From an uncultured Oscillospiraceae bacterium (GTDB lineage: Bacteria > Bacillota > Clostridia > Oscillospirales > Ruminococcaceae), in contig CAUABB010000001.1 in the NCBI GenBank assembly GCA_958427155.1, forward strand, positions 1-24,683: DNA of 24,683 nucleotides, given 5' to 3'. Of this stretch, positions 8,017 through 15,592 are shown one piece after another. A program made the position numbers and the translations under genes. Below the pieces are notes generated by a model, which ran no database searches, was not told where the DNA came from, and saw only the letters and a program-made list of their open reading frames with translations. Every line of letters starts with the position of its first letter. Position 1 is the stretch's first letter.

Positions 8017-10635
8017 TTATTTACCGTAATAGCATTTAAGGTACATCTCTTTGATCTCGCTCATCAGCGGATAACGGGGATTTGCACCAGTGCACTGGTC
8101 GTCAAATGCATTTTCAACCATTTCGTCCAAAGTTGCAAGGAATGTTTTCTCATCAATTCCGTAATCTTTAATGGTCTTCTTAATGCCGACCTTAGCTTTC
8201 AATTCCTCAATCCCTTTAATGAATTTTTCAAGGGTATCCTGATCGTCCTTGCCGACAAAACCACAGAAGCGAGCGCACTCAGCATAACGAGCCAGGCAAT
8301 GAGGATACTGATACTGCGGGAAGGTTCCCATCTTAGTCGGAACTTCAGCAGCGTTAAAGCGCATAACCTCTGTAATCAACAAGGCATTGGCAACACCATG
8401 CGGCAGATGATGATAAGCGCCGAGCTTATGGGCCATAGAGTGGCAAACTCCCAAGAAAGCGTTCGCAAACGCCATACCAGCCATCGTAGAAGCATCCGCC
8501 ATTTTCTCACGGGCAATCGGATCATTCGCGCCGTTTTCATAAGCGCTAGGCAGGTACTCAAAAATATTTTTCATTGCCTTGAGCGCCAAACCGTCAGTAT
8601 AATCGGTTGCCATAATAGACGCATACGCTTCAAGAGCATGGGTCAGAGCGTCAATACCGGAAGCACTGGTCAGGCCCTTCGGCTGAGTCATCATATTGTC
8701 CGCATCAATAATTGCCATTTTCGGCAGGAGCTCATAATCAGCCAACGGATATTTAACACCGGTTGACTCATCGGTAATAACCGCAAACGGTGTTACCTCA
8801 GAACCGGTACCAGAAGAAGTAGGAATTGCAACAAAGTAAGCTTTTTCACCCATTTTCGGGAAGGTGTAAACTCTCTTACGAATATCCATAAAGCGCATTG
8901 CCATATCAAGGAAGTCGACTTCCGGATGTTCATACATTACCCACATAATTTTACCAGCGTCCATCGCGGAACCACCGCCGAGGGCAATAATACAGTCAGG
9001 CTCAAAAGAGAGCATTGCTTTTGTACCTTCTTTAGCGCAAGCCAAAGTCGGATCTGGAGCAACATCATAGAAACAGGTATGCTGAATTCCCATTTCATCG
9101 AGCTTATCCTCAATCGGTATTACATAACCGTTTTTGTAAAGGAAAGAGTCAGTGACAATAAAGGCTTTTTTCTTATGCATAATGGTTCCGAGTTCATCCA
9201 ACGCAACCGGCATGCAGCCCTTCTTGAAGTAAACTTTTTCAGGAGCTCTAAACCACAGCATATTTTCCCTTCTCTCCGCAACAGTTTTAATATTAATCAG
9301 GTGTTTTACCCCTACATTTTCCGAAACGGAGTTACCACCCCAGGAACCGCAACCAAGAGTAAGAGACGGAGCGAGTTTAAAGTTGTACAGATCTCCAATA
9401 CCACCGTGAGAAGACGGGGTGTTGATCAAGATTCGGCAGGTTTTCATCGCAGCTGCATGTTTCGCAATCTTTTCTTTCTGAGCAGGATGGACATAAAGGG
9501 AAGCAGTATGACCATAGCCACCATCAGCAACTAGACGCTCCGCTTTTGCAATCGCGTCATCAAAGTCCTTTGCTTTATACATGGCAAGAACCGGAGAAAG
9601 TTTCTCATGAGCAAACTCTTCTGAAATATCAACCGATTCAACTTCACCAATCAAAATTTTAGTGGTTTCAGGAACTGTAACGCCAGCAAGTTTAGCAATT
9701 GTATAGGCAGACTGTCCAACGATCTTAGCGTTAAGAGCGCCGTTGATCAAGATGGTCTTTCTAACCTTATCAATCTCATCGCCCTTGAGGAAGTAGCAGC
9801 CTCTAGCCGCAAACTCTTTTTTAACCTCATCATATACGCCCTCCAAAACAGTTACAGACTGCTCAGAAGCGCAGATCATACCATTGTCAAAAGTTTTAGA
9901 ATGGATGATAGAGTTAACCGCCAGCCTAACATCAGCTGTATCATCAATAATAACCGGAGTATTACCAGCACCAACGCCCAAAGCCGGTTTTCCAGAAGAA
10001 TAAGCCGCCTTAACCATACCAGGACCACCGGTAGCCAAAATTGTATCCGCGTCTCTCATTAACTCGTTGGTGAGTTCAAGGGAAGGAACATCAATCCAAG
10101 AAATAATGCCTTCCGGCGCACCAGCTTTAACAGCGGCGTCCAAAACAACTTTTGCTGCCTCAATCGTACAGTTCTTCGCACGTGGATGAGGGCTGATGAT
10201 AATTGCATTCCTGGTTTTTAGGCAGATCAAACATTTAAAAATCGCTGTGGAAGTCGGGTTCGTGGTTGGAATTACCGCACCGATAATCCCGATCGGCTCC
10301 GCAATTTTTTTGATACCAAACGCAGGATCCTCTTCAATTACGCCGCAGGTTTTTTCATTTTTATACTTATTGTAGATATATTCAGCGGCATAGTGATTTT
10401 TAATCACCTTATCCTCCACTACGCCCATACCGGTTTCTTCAACCGCCATTTTCGCAAGAGGAATCCGCTGCTTGTTGGCAGCCATCGCAGCCGCTTTGAA
10501 GATCGCATCAACCTTTTCCTGAGAATAAGTTGCAAATTCCTTCTGCGCTTTTCTCATAGCAGCCATTTTAGCAACCAGAGCCTCAACGGTGTCAATGATC
10601 TCCGGCACGTTTGTGTTCGGATCTTTTTTTGCCAT
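8017..10635 (-). CDS. adhE: Bifunctional acetaldehyde-CoA / alcohol dehydrogenase
   Basis: The 872-residue enzyme is a fusion of two domains. Residues 1 to about 450 are a CoA-acylating aldehyde dehydrogenase, with NAD-site segment GAVIPTTNPTSTAIFK, the LATGGPGMVKAAYSSG segment and catalytic C255 in GMICASEQ. Residues about 460-872 are an iron-dependent alcohol dehydrogenase, with GGGSAMDAGK, DALTHALEAYAS and the metal-binding histidines in CHSMAHKLGAYHHLPHG. Together they reduce acetyl-CoA to ethanol in two NADH-consuming steps, the main electron sink of many clostridia; the family forms spirosome filaments. Length is normal and no key motif is missing. The ATG follows a strong AAGGAGG. Expression is likely under Rex control (operator at 10770-10787) and starts with a folded 150-base leader. 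Confidence 0.97.
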   Translation of the reverse strand: MAKKDPNTNVPEIIDTVEALVAKMAAMRKAQKEFATYSQEKVDAIFKAAAMAANKQRIPLAKMAVEETGMGVVEDKVIKNHYAAEYIYNKYKNEKTCGVIEEDPAFGIKKIAEPIGIIGAVIPTTNPTSTAIFKCLICLKTRNAIIISPHPRAKNCTIEAAKVVLDAAVKAGAPEGIISWIDVPSLELTNELMRDADTILATGGPGMVKAAYSSGKPALGVGAGNTPVIIDDTADVRLAVNSIIHSKTFDNGMICASEQSVTVLEGVYDEVKKEFAARGCYFLKGDEIDKVRKTILINGALNAKIVGQSAYTIAKLAGVTVPETTKILIGEVESVDISEEFAHEKLSPVLAMYKAKDFDDAIAKAERLVADGGYGHTASLYVHPAQKEKIAKHAAAMKTCRILINTPSSHGGIGDLYNFKLAPSLTLGCGSWGGNSVSENVGVKHLINIKTVAERRENMLWFRAPEKVYFKKGCMPVALDELGTIMHKKKAFIVTDSFLYKNGYVIPIEDKLDEMGIQHTCFYDVAPDPTLACAKEGTKAMLSFEPDCIIALGGGSAMDAGKIMWVMYEHPEVDFLDMAMRFMDIRKRVYTFPKMGEKAYFVAIPTSSGTGSEVTPFAVITDESTGVKYPLADYELLPKMAIIDADNMMTQPKGLTSASGIDALTHALEAYASIMATDYTDGLALKAMKNIFEYLPSAYENGANDPIAREKMADASTMAGMAFANAFLGVCHSMAHKLGAYHHLPHGVANALLITEVMRFNAAEVPTKMGTFPQYQYPHCLARYAECARFCGFVGKDDQDTLEKFIKGIEELKAKVGIKKTIKDYGIDEKTFLATLDEMVENAFDDQCTGANPRYPLMSEIKEMYLKCYYGK

Positions 10636-10660
10636 GATTAAATCCTCCTTAAAATCATTG

Positions 10661-10680
10661 CAGTGTCTTTATAAACACTG
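10661..10680 (-). other. Hairpin in adhE leader just upstream of the ribosome binding site
   Basis: CAGTGT and ACACTG arms (10661-10666 and 10675-10680) extend by two pairs to an eight-pair stem with a four-base loop. It ends about 10 bases before the AAGGAGG of adhE, so it could influence ribosome access or RNA stability. Confidence 0.55.
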
Positions 10681-10723
10681 TCCCACAGCGTTTACCGACT
10701 TAAAAGGTCTCTCTTGAAATTCC

Positions 10724-10766
10724 GGTTTTTGCTGAATAAAATTCTCATTTTAATTTCGCAAAAACC
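10724..10766 (-). other. Large hairpin in adhE 5' leader
   Basis: Nine-base perfect arms GGTTTTTGC and GCAAAAACC (10724-10732 and 10758-10766) enclose a further AAAAT/ATTTT pairing around a GAGA-like tip. The structure starts a few bases after the Rex-like operator, so it would form near the 5' end of the transcript. It is not a terminator, as no U-run follows. Confidence 0.6.
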
Positions 10767-10769
10767 TGT

Positions 10770-10787
10770 GTGTTATTTTTCTAACAA
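10770..10787. promoter_or_regulatory. Rex-type redox operator of adhE
   Basis: On the minus strand the site reads TTGTTA-N6-TAACAC. The family consensus known from Firmicutes is TTGTTA-A-N4-T-TAACAA, so 11 of the 12 outer half-site bases agree. It begins five bases after the -10 hexamer and so covers the transcription start. Rex, an NADH-sensing repressor, is an established regulator of adhE in clostridia; the rex gene itself is not in this window. Confidence 0.75.
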
Positions 10788-10791
10788 AGTC

Positions 10792-10820
10792 ATAATAGCA
10801 TATTTAACTTGCTTTGTCTA
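10792..10820 (-). promoter_or_regulatory. Promoter of adhE
   Basis: TAGACA (10815-10820), a 17-base spacer and TATTAT (10792-10797) give five of six matches in each hexamer. Transcription would begin near 10785, inside the Rex-like operator, leaving a leader of about 150 bases. Confidence 0.75.
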
Positions 10821-10996
10821 CACTTTTTTTGACCTTTTTTAAAATTTGTTTATTTTTTAACAATTAACAGAAAAAACCCTTCTCTGTCCCGTCAAACCGA
10901 CGAAACCTACTTGATTTTATTTAGAAGTTCAAGGCTTTTTCTATTATAAAGTCTTGCTTGCAAAATTCTCGTTAAAGGCTTCGTTTTCATTTGCGC

Positions 10997-11024
10997 CTGA
11001 CAAACAAACGCTTTATAATATAAT
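10997..11024 (+). promoter_or_regulatory. Promoter of EndoQ-helicase fusion gene
   Basis: CTGACA (10997-11002), 16 bases and a perfect TATAAT (11019-11024) precede a very short leader, with AGGAGG at 11035-11040. No SOS-box-like GAAC-N4-GTTC motif was seen near it. Confidence 0.7.
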
Positions 11025-11047
11025 TATCATGCTCAGGAGGACTTTTT

Positions 11048-14000
11048 ATGTATATTGCCGATCTACATATTCATTCCAAATATTCCAGAGCGACCAGCAG
11101 AGACTGCGATATTCCCCATCTAGATCTTTGGGCAAGGAGAAAAGGGATTCACTTACTGGGAACGGGAGATTTTACCCATCCTGCCTGGAGACAGGAAATG
11201 GAGGAACAGCTTGTCCCCGCCGGGGACGGCACGTATCTTCTCAAAAAGGATTGTTCTCTGGAAGACGACACAGCAGATATTTTCTCTACTCCGCATTTTG
11301 TTATCAGTGGGGAAATCAGCTCTATTTATAAAAAGTACGGTAAGACTCGTAAAGTACATAACCTAATTCTTCTTCCAAACCTGGAAGGAGCAAAACTGTT
11401 GGCTGATAAGCTGGAGGCTATCGGCAACATTCACTCAGATGGACGTCCTATTTTAGGGCTTGATAGTCGTGATCTTCTGGAAATTACACTGGAAACCTGT
11501 CCTGATGCTATTTTTATTCCCGCACATATCTGGACCCCCCATTTTTCTCTTTTCGGCGCCTTTTCCGGGTTTAATACTATTGAAGAGTGTTTTGAAGACC
11601 TTACTCCCTACATTCACGCTGTAGAAACCGGACTTTCTTCTGATCCACCAATGAACCGTCGCGTTTCGGCTTTAGATTCTTATTTACTGGTATCAAATTC
11701 TGACGCTCATTCTCCGCAAAAGCTTGGACGGGAAGCTAATCTTTTGGATACGGAGCTTACCTATAGCGGATTGAAGCGAGCAATTGAAACCGGTGATGGA
11801 TTTTATGGTACAATCGAATTTTTTCCAGAAGAGGGAAAATATCATCTGGACGGTCATCGAAACTGTGGCGTCTGCCTAACTCCGCAGGAAACAATTCAGT
11901 ACGAAGGAAGATGCCCTGTCTGCGGGAAAAAGCTCACTATTGGGGTAGAACATCGGGTAGAAGAATTGGCGGATCGTCAAAAAGATGCCCTTCCTCCCGG
12001 CATGAAACCTTTTGAGAGTCTTGTCCCCCTTCTTGAAACCATTGGAAATTCCTGTGGGATCTCTCCAAATGGAAAAAAGGCTGCAATAATATATCAGGGG
12101 CTTCTTAAATCAGTCGGTCCGGAATTCTATATTCTCCGTAAAGCGCCACTAGATTTAATTCAACAGAAGAGTGGAATTTGCATTGCAGAAGGAATTCGCC
12201 GTCTTAGGGAAGGAAGAGTCCAAAGAACGCCTGGATATGACGGTGAGTATGGCGTAATTTCTCTTTTAAATCCTGCTGAAATCGAAGAATTAAACGGCCA
12301 AGCTTCTCTTTTCGGCCCTGCCTTTTTCCAACCTCCAATAAAGCGAAATCTTCACAAGGAGTCAAAGCAAGTAAAACTTAAAGAAAAAAAGGAAACAGCC
12401 GCAACTTTCCAACAGGAACAACTCAATTTGGAACAACGGGAAGCCGCAACCGCACCGGAACCGGCAATTGCCGTAATTGCTGGCCCCGGAACCGGCAAAA
12501 CCAAAACTCTGATTGCCCGGATTGCTTGGCTTTTAGAATCAGGCGACGCAAAACCAGCTGAAATCACTGCAGTTACCTTTACCAACCAGGCCGCTGAAGA
12601 AATGCGTCACCGGCTTGAAAAACACTTTGGAGGGAAAAATGCTCTACGCGGAATTACAATTGGAACTTTTCACTCCGTTTGTCTGAAGCAACTTGGTTCG
12701 CCTACATTAATTAGCCGCTCCGAAGCGCTCGAGGCCTCTGAAAAAATTCTTAATGAAGTGGGACTGAAAGAAACACCTTCTCGTTTTCTTCAACTGATTT
12801 CCGGATATAAAAACGGTGTTATTGCGCCGAACGAAGAAGTGCTATGTGCCATTCAGAAATATCAAGCTCTTCTTCAAAGCTGGGATGTTTTGGACTTTGA
12901 CGATCTTTTGGCTGAGTCTCTAAAAATTTTGCCGAAAAGCTCAAAAAGCTTCACCCATCTTCTAGTTGATGAATTTCAGGACATCAATGGCCTCCAGTAT
13001 AATCTTATACGCAAATGGTCGGAATGTGGAAAAAGTCTTTTTGTAATTGGAGATCCTGATCAAGCAATCTATGGCTTCCGTGGTGCCACAAACGGATGTT
13101 TTGAACGTCTTCGGAAGGAAATCCCCTCCCTGCGGGTTATTCACCTGATTCAAAACTACCGTTCCACACCGCAAATTCTATCCTGTGCCCATCTAGTCCT
13201 ACCGGAAGACAGAACCCGTCAAGAACTGATTGCTAACCGTCCAAAAGGAGAACCGGTTCGGTTGGTAGAGGCAGATAGGGATTTTTCCGAAGGCATCTTT
13301 ATTGCAAAAGGAATCAGCGGAAGGACGGGAGGTGTGGACATGCTGGAAAGCCAGCGTTCAGCTGAACGCACGGTTTTTCGTTCGTTTTCTGACATTGCCA
13401 TTCTTTGCCGCACTCATCGCCAAGCAGATCTGATTGAAAAATGCTTGCGTCATGACAGTATCCCTTGTATTGTAACTGGACGGGAAGACTTTCTGGAAGA
13501 TTTAGAAGTGCGTGGTACTCTTTCGTTTTTCCGTTTTCTGCTGAACCCAAAGGATTTTCCGTCTCTGCGTTCTTCTCTCCGTTATATTTGGGACTGCCCA
13601 TCTGATTTAATCGACCATGCCTTTTCCTATTTAGGCACTATGAAAATATTGGAACCAGCTTCTTGCCTGAATGAATTTAAAGGATTAGGAGTACTGGAGC
13701 TCTGGGCCAAGGCCACCGAAACCTATCTTCCCCTTATTAAAAAAGAAAAGCCCCGAAAACTACTTGAACGTTGGATAGAAGGAAAAAAGTATTCTGCTGC
13801 CATGGAAAAGCTTCTCCAATCATCTGTTTTTTTCAATGACACTTCTTCTTTCCTTGAAAACCTTCTTTTAGGGCAGGAAGCCGATTTCAACCGTGCAGCT
13901 GAAAAGAACTATGAGTCTGGTGCTGTCCGGCTGATGACTCTACACGGATCAAAAGGGTTAGAATTTCCCGTTGTTTTTCTGGTGGGTGTAAAAAAAGGAA

Positions 14001-14206
14001 ATATTCCATTTGAATCAATAAGGCATCCGTCCAATTCAGATGAAGAAAGAAGGCTCTTTTTTGTTGGAATGACCCGAGCTAAGGAAGAGCTGATACTTTC
14101 CGCTGCTGGAGAACTCTCTCCCTTTTTGGATGGACTGAGACTTAAACGAGAAACGACAAAACCAATCAAGGCCGCTTCTTCGGTTGAGCAGCTCAGTTTA
14201 TTTTAA
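11048..14206 (+). CDS. EndoQ-like PHP endonuclease fused to UvrD/PcrA-type DNA helicase
   Basis: The 1052-residue protein has two parts. Residues 1 to about 422 match endonuclease Q: metal ligands in DLHIHS (D5, H7, H9), GTGDFTH (D41, H44), a late SNSDAHS, and a zinc finger C273-x2-C276 / C289-x2-C292 followed by HRVEELADR. EndoQ nicks DNA 5' to uracil, hypoxanthine or abasic sites. After a charged linker comes an SF1 helicase: Q-motif LNLEQRE (459-465), Walker A GPGTGKT (479-485), DEFQD (641-645), GDPDQ (668-672), NYRST, TLHGSKGLEF and motif VI around R1010. The helicase part, near 590 residues, is shorter than PcrA. Each half ends in a clamp-motif-like pentapeptide: QASLF (418-422) and QLSLF (1048-1052). 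Nicking followed by strand displacement at the clamp is the inferred role. Start: AGGAGG seven bases before ATG. Confidence 0.9.
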   Translation: MYIADLHIHSKYSRATSRDCDIPHLDLWARRKGIHLLGTGDFTHPAWRQEMEEQLVPAGDGTYLLKKDCSLEDDTADIFSTPHFVISGEISSIYKKYGKTRKVHNLILLPNLEGAKLLADKLEAIGNIHSDGRPILGLDSRDLLEITLETCPDAIFIPAHIWTPHFSLFGAFSGFNTIEECFEDLTPYIHAVETGLSSDPPMNRRVSALDSYLLVSNSDAHSPQKLGREANLLDTELTYSGLKRAIETGDGFYGTIEFFPEEGKYHLDGHRNCGVCLTPQETIQYEGRCPVCGKKLTIGVEHRVEELADRQKDALPPGMKPFESLVPLLETIGNSCGISPNGKKAAIIYQGLLKSVGPEFYILRKAPLDLIQQKSGICIAEGIRRLREGRVQRTPGYDGEYGVISLLNPAEIEELNGQASLFGPAFFQPPIKRNLHKESKQVKLKEKKETAATFQQEQLNLEQREAATAPEPAIAVIAGPGTGKTKTLIARIAWLLESGDAKPAEITAVTFTNQAAEEMRHRLEKHFGGKNALRGITIGTFHSVCLKQLGSPTLISRSEALEASEKILNEVGLKETPSRFLQLISGYKNGVIAPNEEVLCAIQKYQALLQSWDVLDFDDLLAESLKILPKSSKSFTHLLVDEFQDINGLQYNLIRKWSECGKSLFVIGDPDQAIYGFRGATNGCFERLRKEIPSLRVIHLIQNYRSTPQILSCAHLVLPEDRTRQELIANRPKGEPVRLVEADRDFSEGIFIAKGISGRTGGVDMLESQRSAERTVFRSFSDIAILCRTHRQADLIEKCLRHDSIPCIVTGREDFLEDLEVRGTLSFFRFLLNPKDFPSLRSSLRYIWDCPSDLIDHAFSYLGTMKILEPASCLNEFKGLGVLELWAKATETYLPLIKKEKPRKLLERWIEGKKYSAAMEKLLQSSVFFNDTSSFLENLLLGQEADFNRAAEKNYESGAVRLMTLHGSKGLEFPVVFLVGVKKGNIPFESIRHPSNSDEERRLFFVGMTRAKEELILSAAGELSPFLDGLRLKRETTKPIKAASSVEQLSLF

Positions 14207-14257
14207 TTAAATTTGTTTAGGATGCCCTGTGGTAAATCACCGCAAATCCGGTTATTA

Positions 14258-14291
14258 AGCGGCGGAAGCAATACTACTTCCGCCGCTTTTT
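14258..14291 (+). terminator. Terminator of EndoQ-helicase gene
   Basis: Eleven-base perfect arms (14258-14268 and 14277-14287) around an eight-base loop are followed by a T-run on the plus strand. The reverse direction lacks a U-run, so the convergent sigma-like gene at 14305 is probably not ended here. Confidence 0.85.
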
Positions 14292-14304
14292 GTATTATCC
14301 ACCA

Positions 14305-14811
14305 TTACGCGGCATCCTGATTATATTCTTCCCATTCGCACCGGATCATTACAATATGCCAAGACAACTCTTCTTTAGACAGCCCGCGAATCCGCATAAT
14401 TTCATCACGTGTGAATTGATTGACAAGCATCCAGGCCGTTACCTGAATATTTTCTTCTAACCGTTGCATAAAATCCCAAAAAACAACCCCGTTGACAAAA
14501 TCTCCTGTACCGTGATATAGCTGACTGACAGTAGGACTTTCCTCATCTCCAATCGGCATATCTAATGAAAGTTCACTTTCAATCCGTCTGATTCGATTTT
14601 GGCGTTGCCTCTCTCGTTTTAAAGCTTCAAATACAACCTCTTTTGCATAAGGAAGAAACGCAGACAGTCCTTGAAGATAAGTGCGAACAGCGCATAAAAA
14701 TCCCGTTCTGGCAATCATTGGACGGTCCTGTTCTTCGAGCCCTCGGCCAAATCGGCGACACCACACCATAATTTCGTCTTCATAAGCGTTTATTACATCT
14801 AATTCTGTCAT
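14305..14811 (-). CDS. Sigma-70-like protein (degenerate, function unknown)
   Basis: The 168-residue protein resembles a compact sigma-70 factor. Residues about 28-75 (MIARTGFLCAVRTY, then FLPYAKEVVFEAL) look like region 2, where sigma factors read G-L-x-x-A-x-x-x-F and F-x-x-Y-A. The segment SLDMPIGDEESPTVSQL matches the SLD-x-P-I-G-x-D-E region that joins sigma regions 3 and 4. The last 50 residues (FTRDEIMRIRGLSKEELSWHI) resemble the helix-turn-helix of region 4. It is short, and the -10-reading aromatic residues are not obvious, so it may be a divergent alternative sigma factor or a derived regulator. Its AAGGAGG lies inside the end of the upstream gene, whose stop is two bases before this ATG, so the two are translationally linked. 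Confidence 0.55.
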   Translation of the reverse strand: MTELDVINAYEDEIMVWCRRFGRGLEEQDRPMIARTGFLCAVRTYLQGLSAFLPYAKEVVFEALKRERQRQNRIRRIESELSLDMPIGDEESPTVSQLYHGTGDFVNGVVFWDFMQRLEENIQVTAWMLVNQFTRDEIMRIRGLSKEELSWHIVMIRCEWEEYNQDAA

Positions 14812-14813
14812 AT

Positions 14814-15260
14814 TTATTCCTCCTTTGGAAGCATAGAGGTAAGGCCGTTTTTACGTGGCTTTTTGGCACGTTCCGATGTAACCTTCTGGATAGGAAAACG
14901 ATATTCCTGAATGTATTTTCCTATCCAAATTCCGTCCTCTACAGATTCCACTTCAAAATGAGCCGGAAGCGAAACTCCACTCTCACGCAAGGCTTTTCCA
15001 AGCGATTTCATACCGAACGCACCACTTTTAGGAACTCGAACCGTATACTGATCTTCTTCCTCACAGAGTTCTAACAAAATTTGTTTTTCTTTGCTCCAGT
15101 AAGAAATCTTCAAAAAACGCAACGGTACTTCTCCGAACAAAGCCTGGAAAAATTTTAAGTTCAGTCTTACCATATTATCCGCCATTACATTAAAAGCTGG
15201 TAAAGTACCAGGACTTTTATTTGGAAGTAGTGCTCTGAAATTAGAACGGTCAAAATTCAT
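14814..15260 (-). CDS. Unknown protein encoded with sigma-like factor
   Basis: I do not recognise this 148-residue protein. It is soluble and mixed alpha/beta, opening with MNFDRSNFRALLPNKSPG. It then has an amphipathic MADNMVRLNLKFFQALFG helix, a central YTVRVPKSGAFGMKSLGKALRESG segment, and a basic, low-complexity tail (KVTSERAKKPRKNG). There is no signal peptide or membrane segment. I use the ATG at 15260; a GTG at 15302 would add 14 residues, but it sits inside an AAAGGTGG sequence that would otherwise serve as a ribosome binding site. The stop falls within the ribosome binding region of the sigma-like gene, so the pair is one unit. A partner or regulator of the sigma-like protein is inference from position only. 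Confidence 0.6.
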   Translation of the reverse strand: MNFDRSNFRALLPNKSPGTLPAFNVMADNMVRLNLKFFQALFGEVPLRFLKISYWSKEKQILLELCEEEDQYTVRVPKSGAFGMKSLGKALRESGVSLPAHFEVESVEDGIWIGKYIQEYRFPIQKVTSERAKKPRKNGLTSMLPKEE

Positions 15261-15327
15261 TGCTGTCAACACTTCTTTCGTCAAAATTCGGGTAAATCCC
15301 ACCTTTATTATATATTTTGTTTAGCCT

Positions 15328-15354
15328 TGTTTCATCTGTCAAAGAGATGAAACA
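15328..15354. promoter_or_regulatory. Perfect 10-bp inverted repeat upstream of sigma-like operon, candidate operator
   Basis: Arms TGTTTCATCT (15328-15337) and AGATGAAACA (15345-15354) match without error around a seven-base centre. On the minus strand the centre contains TTGACA, a perfect -35 hexamer, but no good -10 stands 17 bases further (CAAAAT); a TATAAT at 15307-15312 is 24 bases away. A related half-site, AGAGATGAAA, recurs near 15461. Confidence 0.55.
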
Positions 15355-15403
15355 TTTCACGTTTTTTTATGGAGAACAATACTATTCAGGGCATAAGAAA
15401 ATA

Positions 15404-15412
15404 TGGTATAAT
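15404..15412 (+). promoter_or_regulatory. Extended -10 promoter pointing into intergenic region
   Basis: TGGTATAAT is a consensus extended -10 element on the plus strand with no recognisable -35. No plus-strand gene follows before the terminator at 15523, so it would make only a short RNA. Confidence 0.45.
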
Positions 15413-15418
15413 AAAAAT

Positions 15419-15565
15419 GTTGTGAATAAAAATTCAACCCATCTTGTTTGCTTCTACAGAGATGAAAAAAATTTTTGAGTTTTTGCTTGTGCTCACTGTT
15501 GTTTTATAGATTTTTTCAGAACAAAATGCCGGGCTGTTTTCTTTTAAAAACAGCCCGGCATTTTT
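15419..15565 (+). ncRNA. Candidate small RNA, about 145 nt
   Basis: The interval between the extended -10 element and the strong hairpin at 15523-15564 has no credible reading frame. It contains a small GAAT/ATTC stem, an A/T-rich middle and a perfect intrinsic terminator with T5. Both flanking genes read on the other strand. No known RNA family was recognised; this is a structural inference only. Confidence 0.3.
15523..15565. terminator. Bidirectional terminator after O-antigen-ligase-like gene
   Basis: Two perfect 18-base arms (15523-15540 and 15547-15564) with a GCCGGGC core close a six-base loop. Outer A4/T4-5 runs provide U-tracts both ways. On the minus strand it follows the stop of the membrane polymerase gene by 28 bases. 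Confidence 0.9.
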
Positions 15566-15592
15566 GAAGTTCAATTATTTTTATTTTGATTT

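Noticed and set aside
8926..9534. 202-codon plus-strand frame inside adhE
   Set aside because: Antisense to the well-conserved adhE sequence, with no ribosome binding site or known motif.
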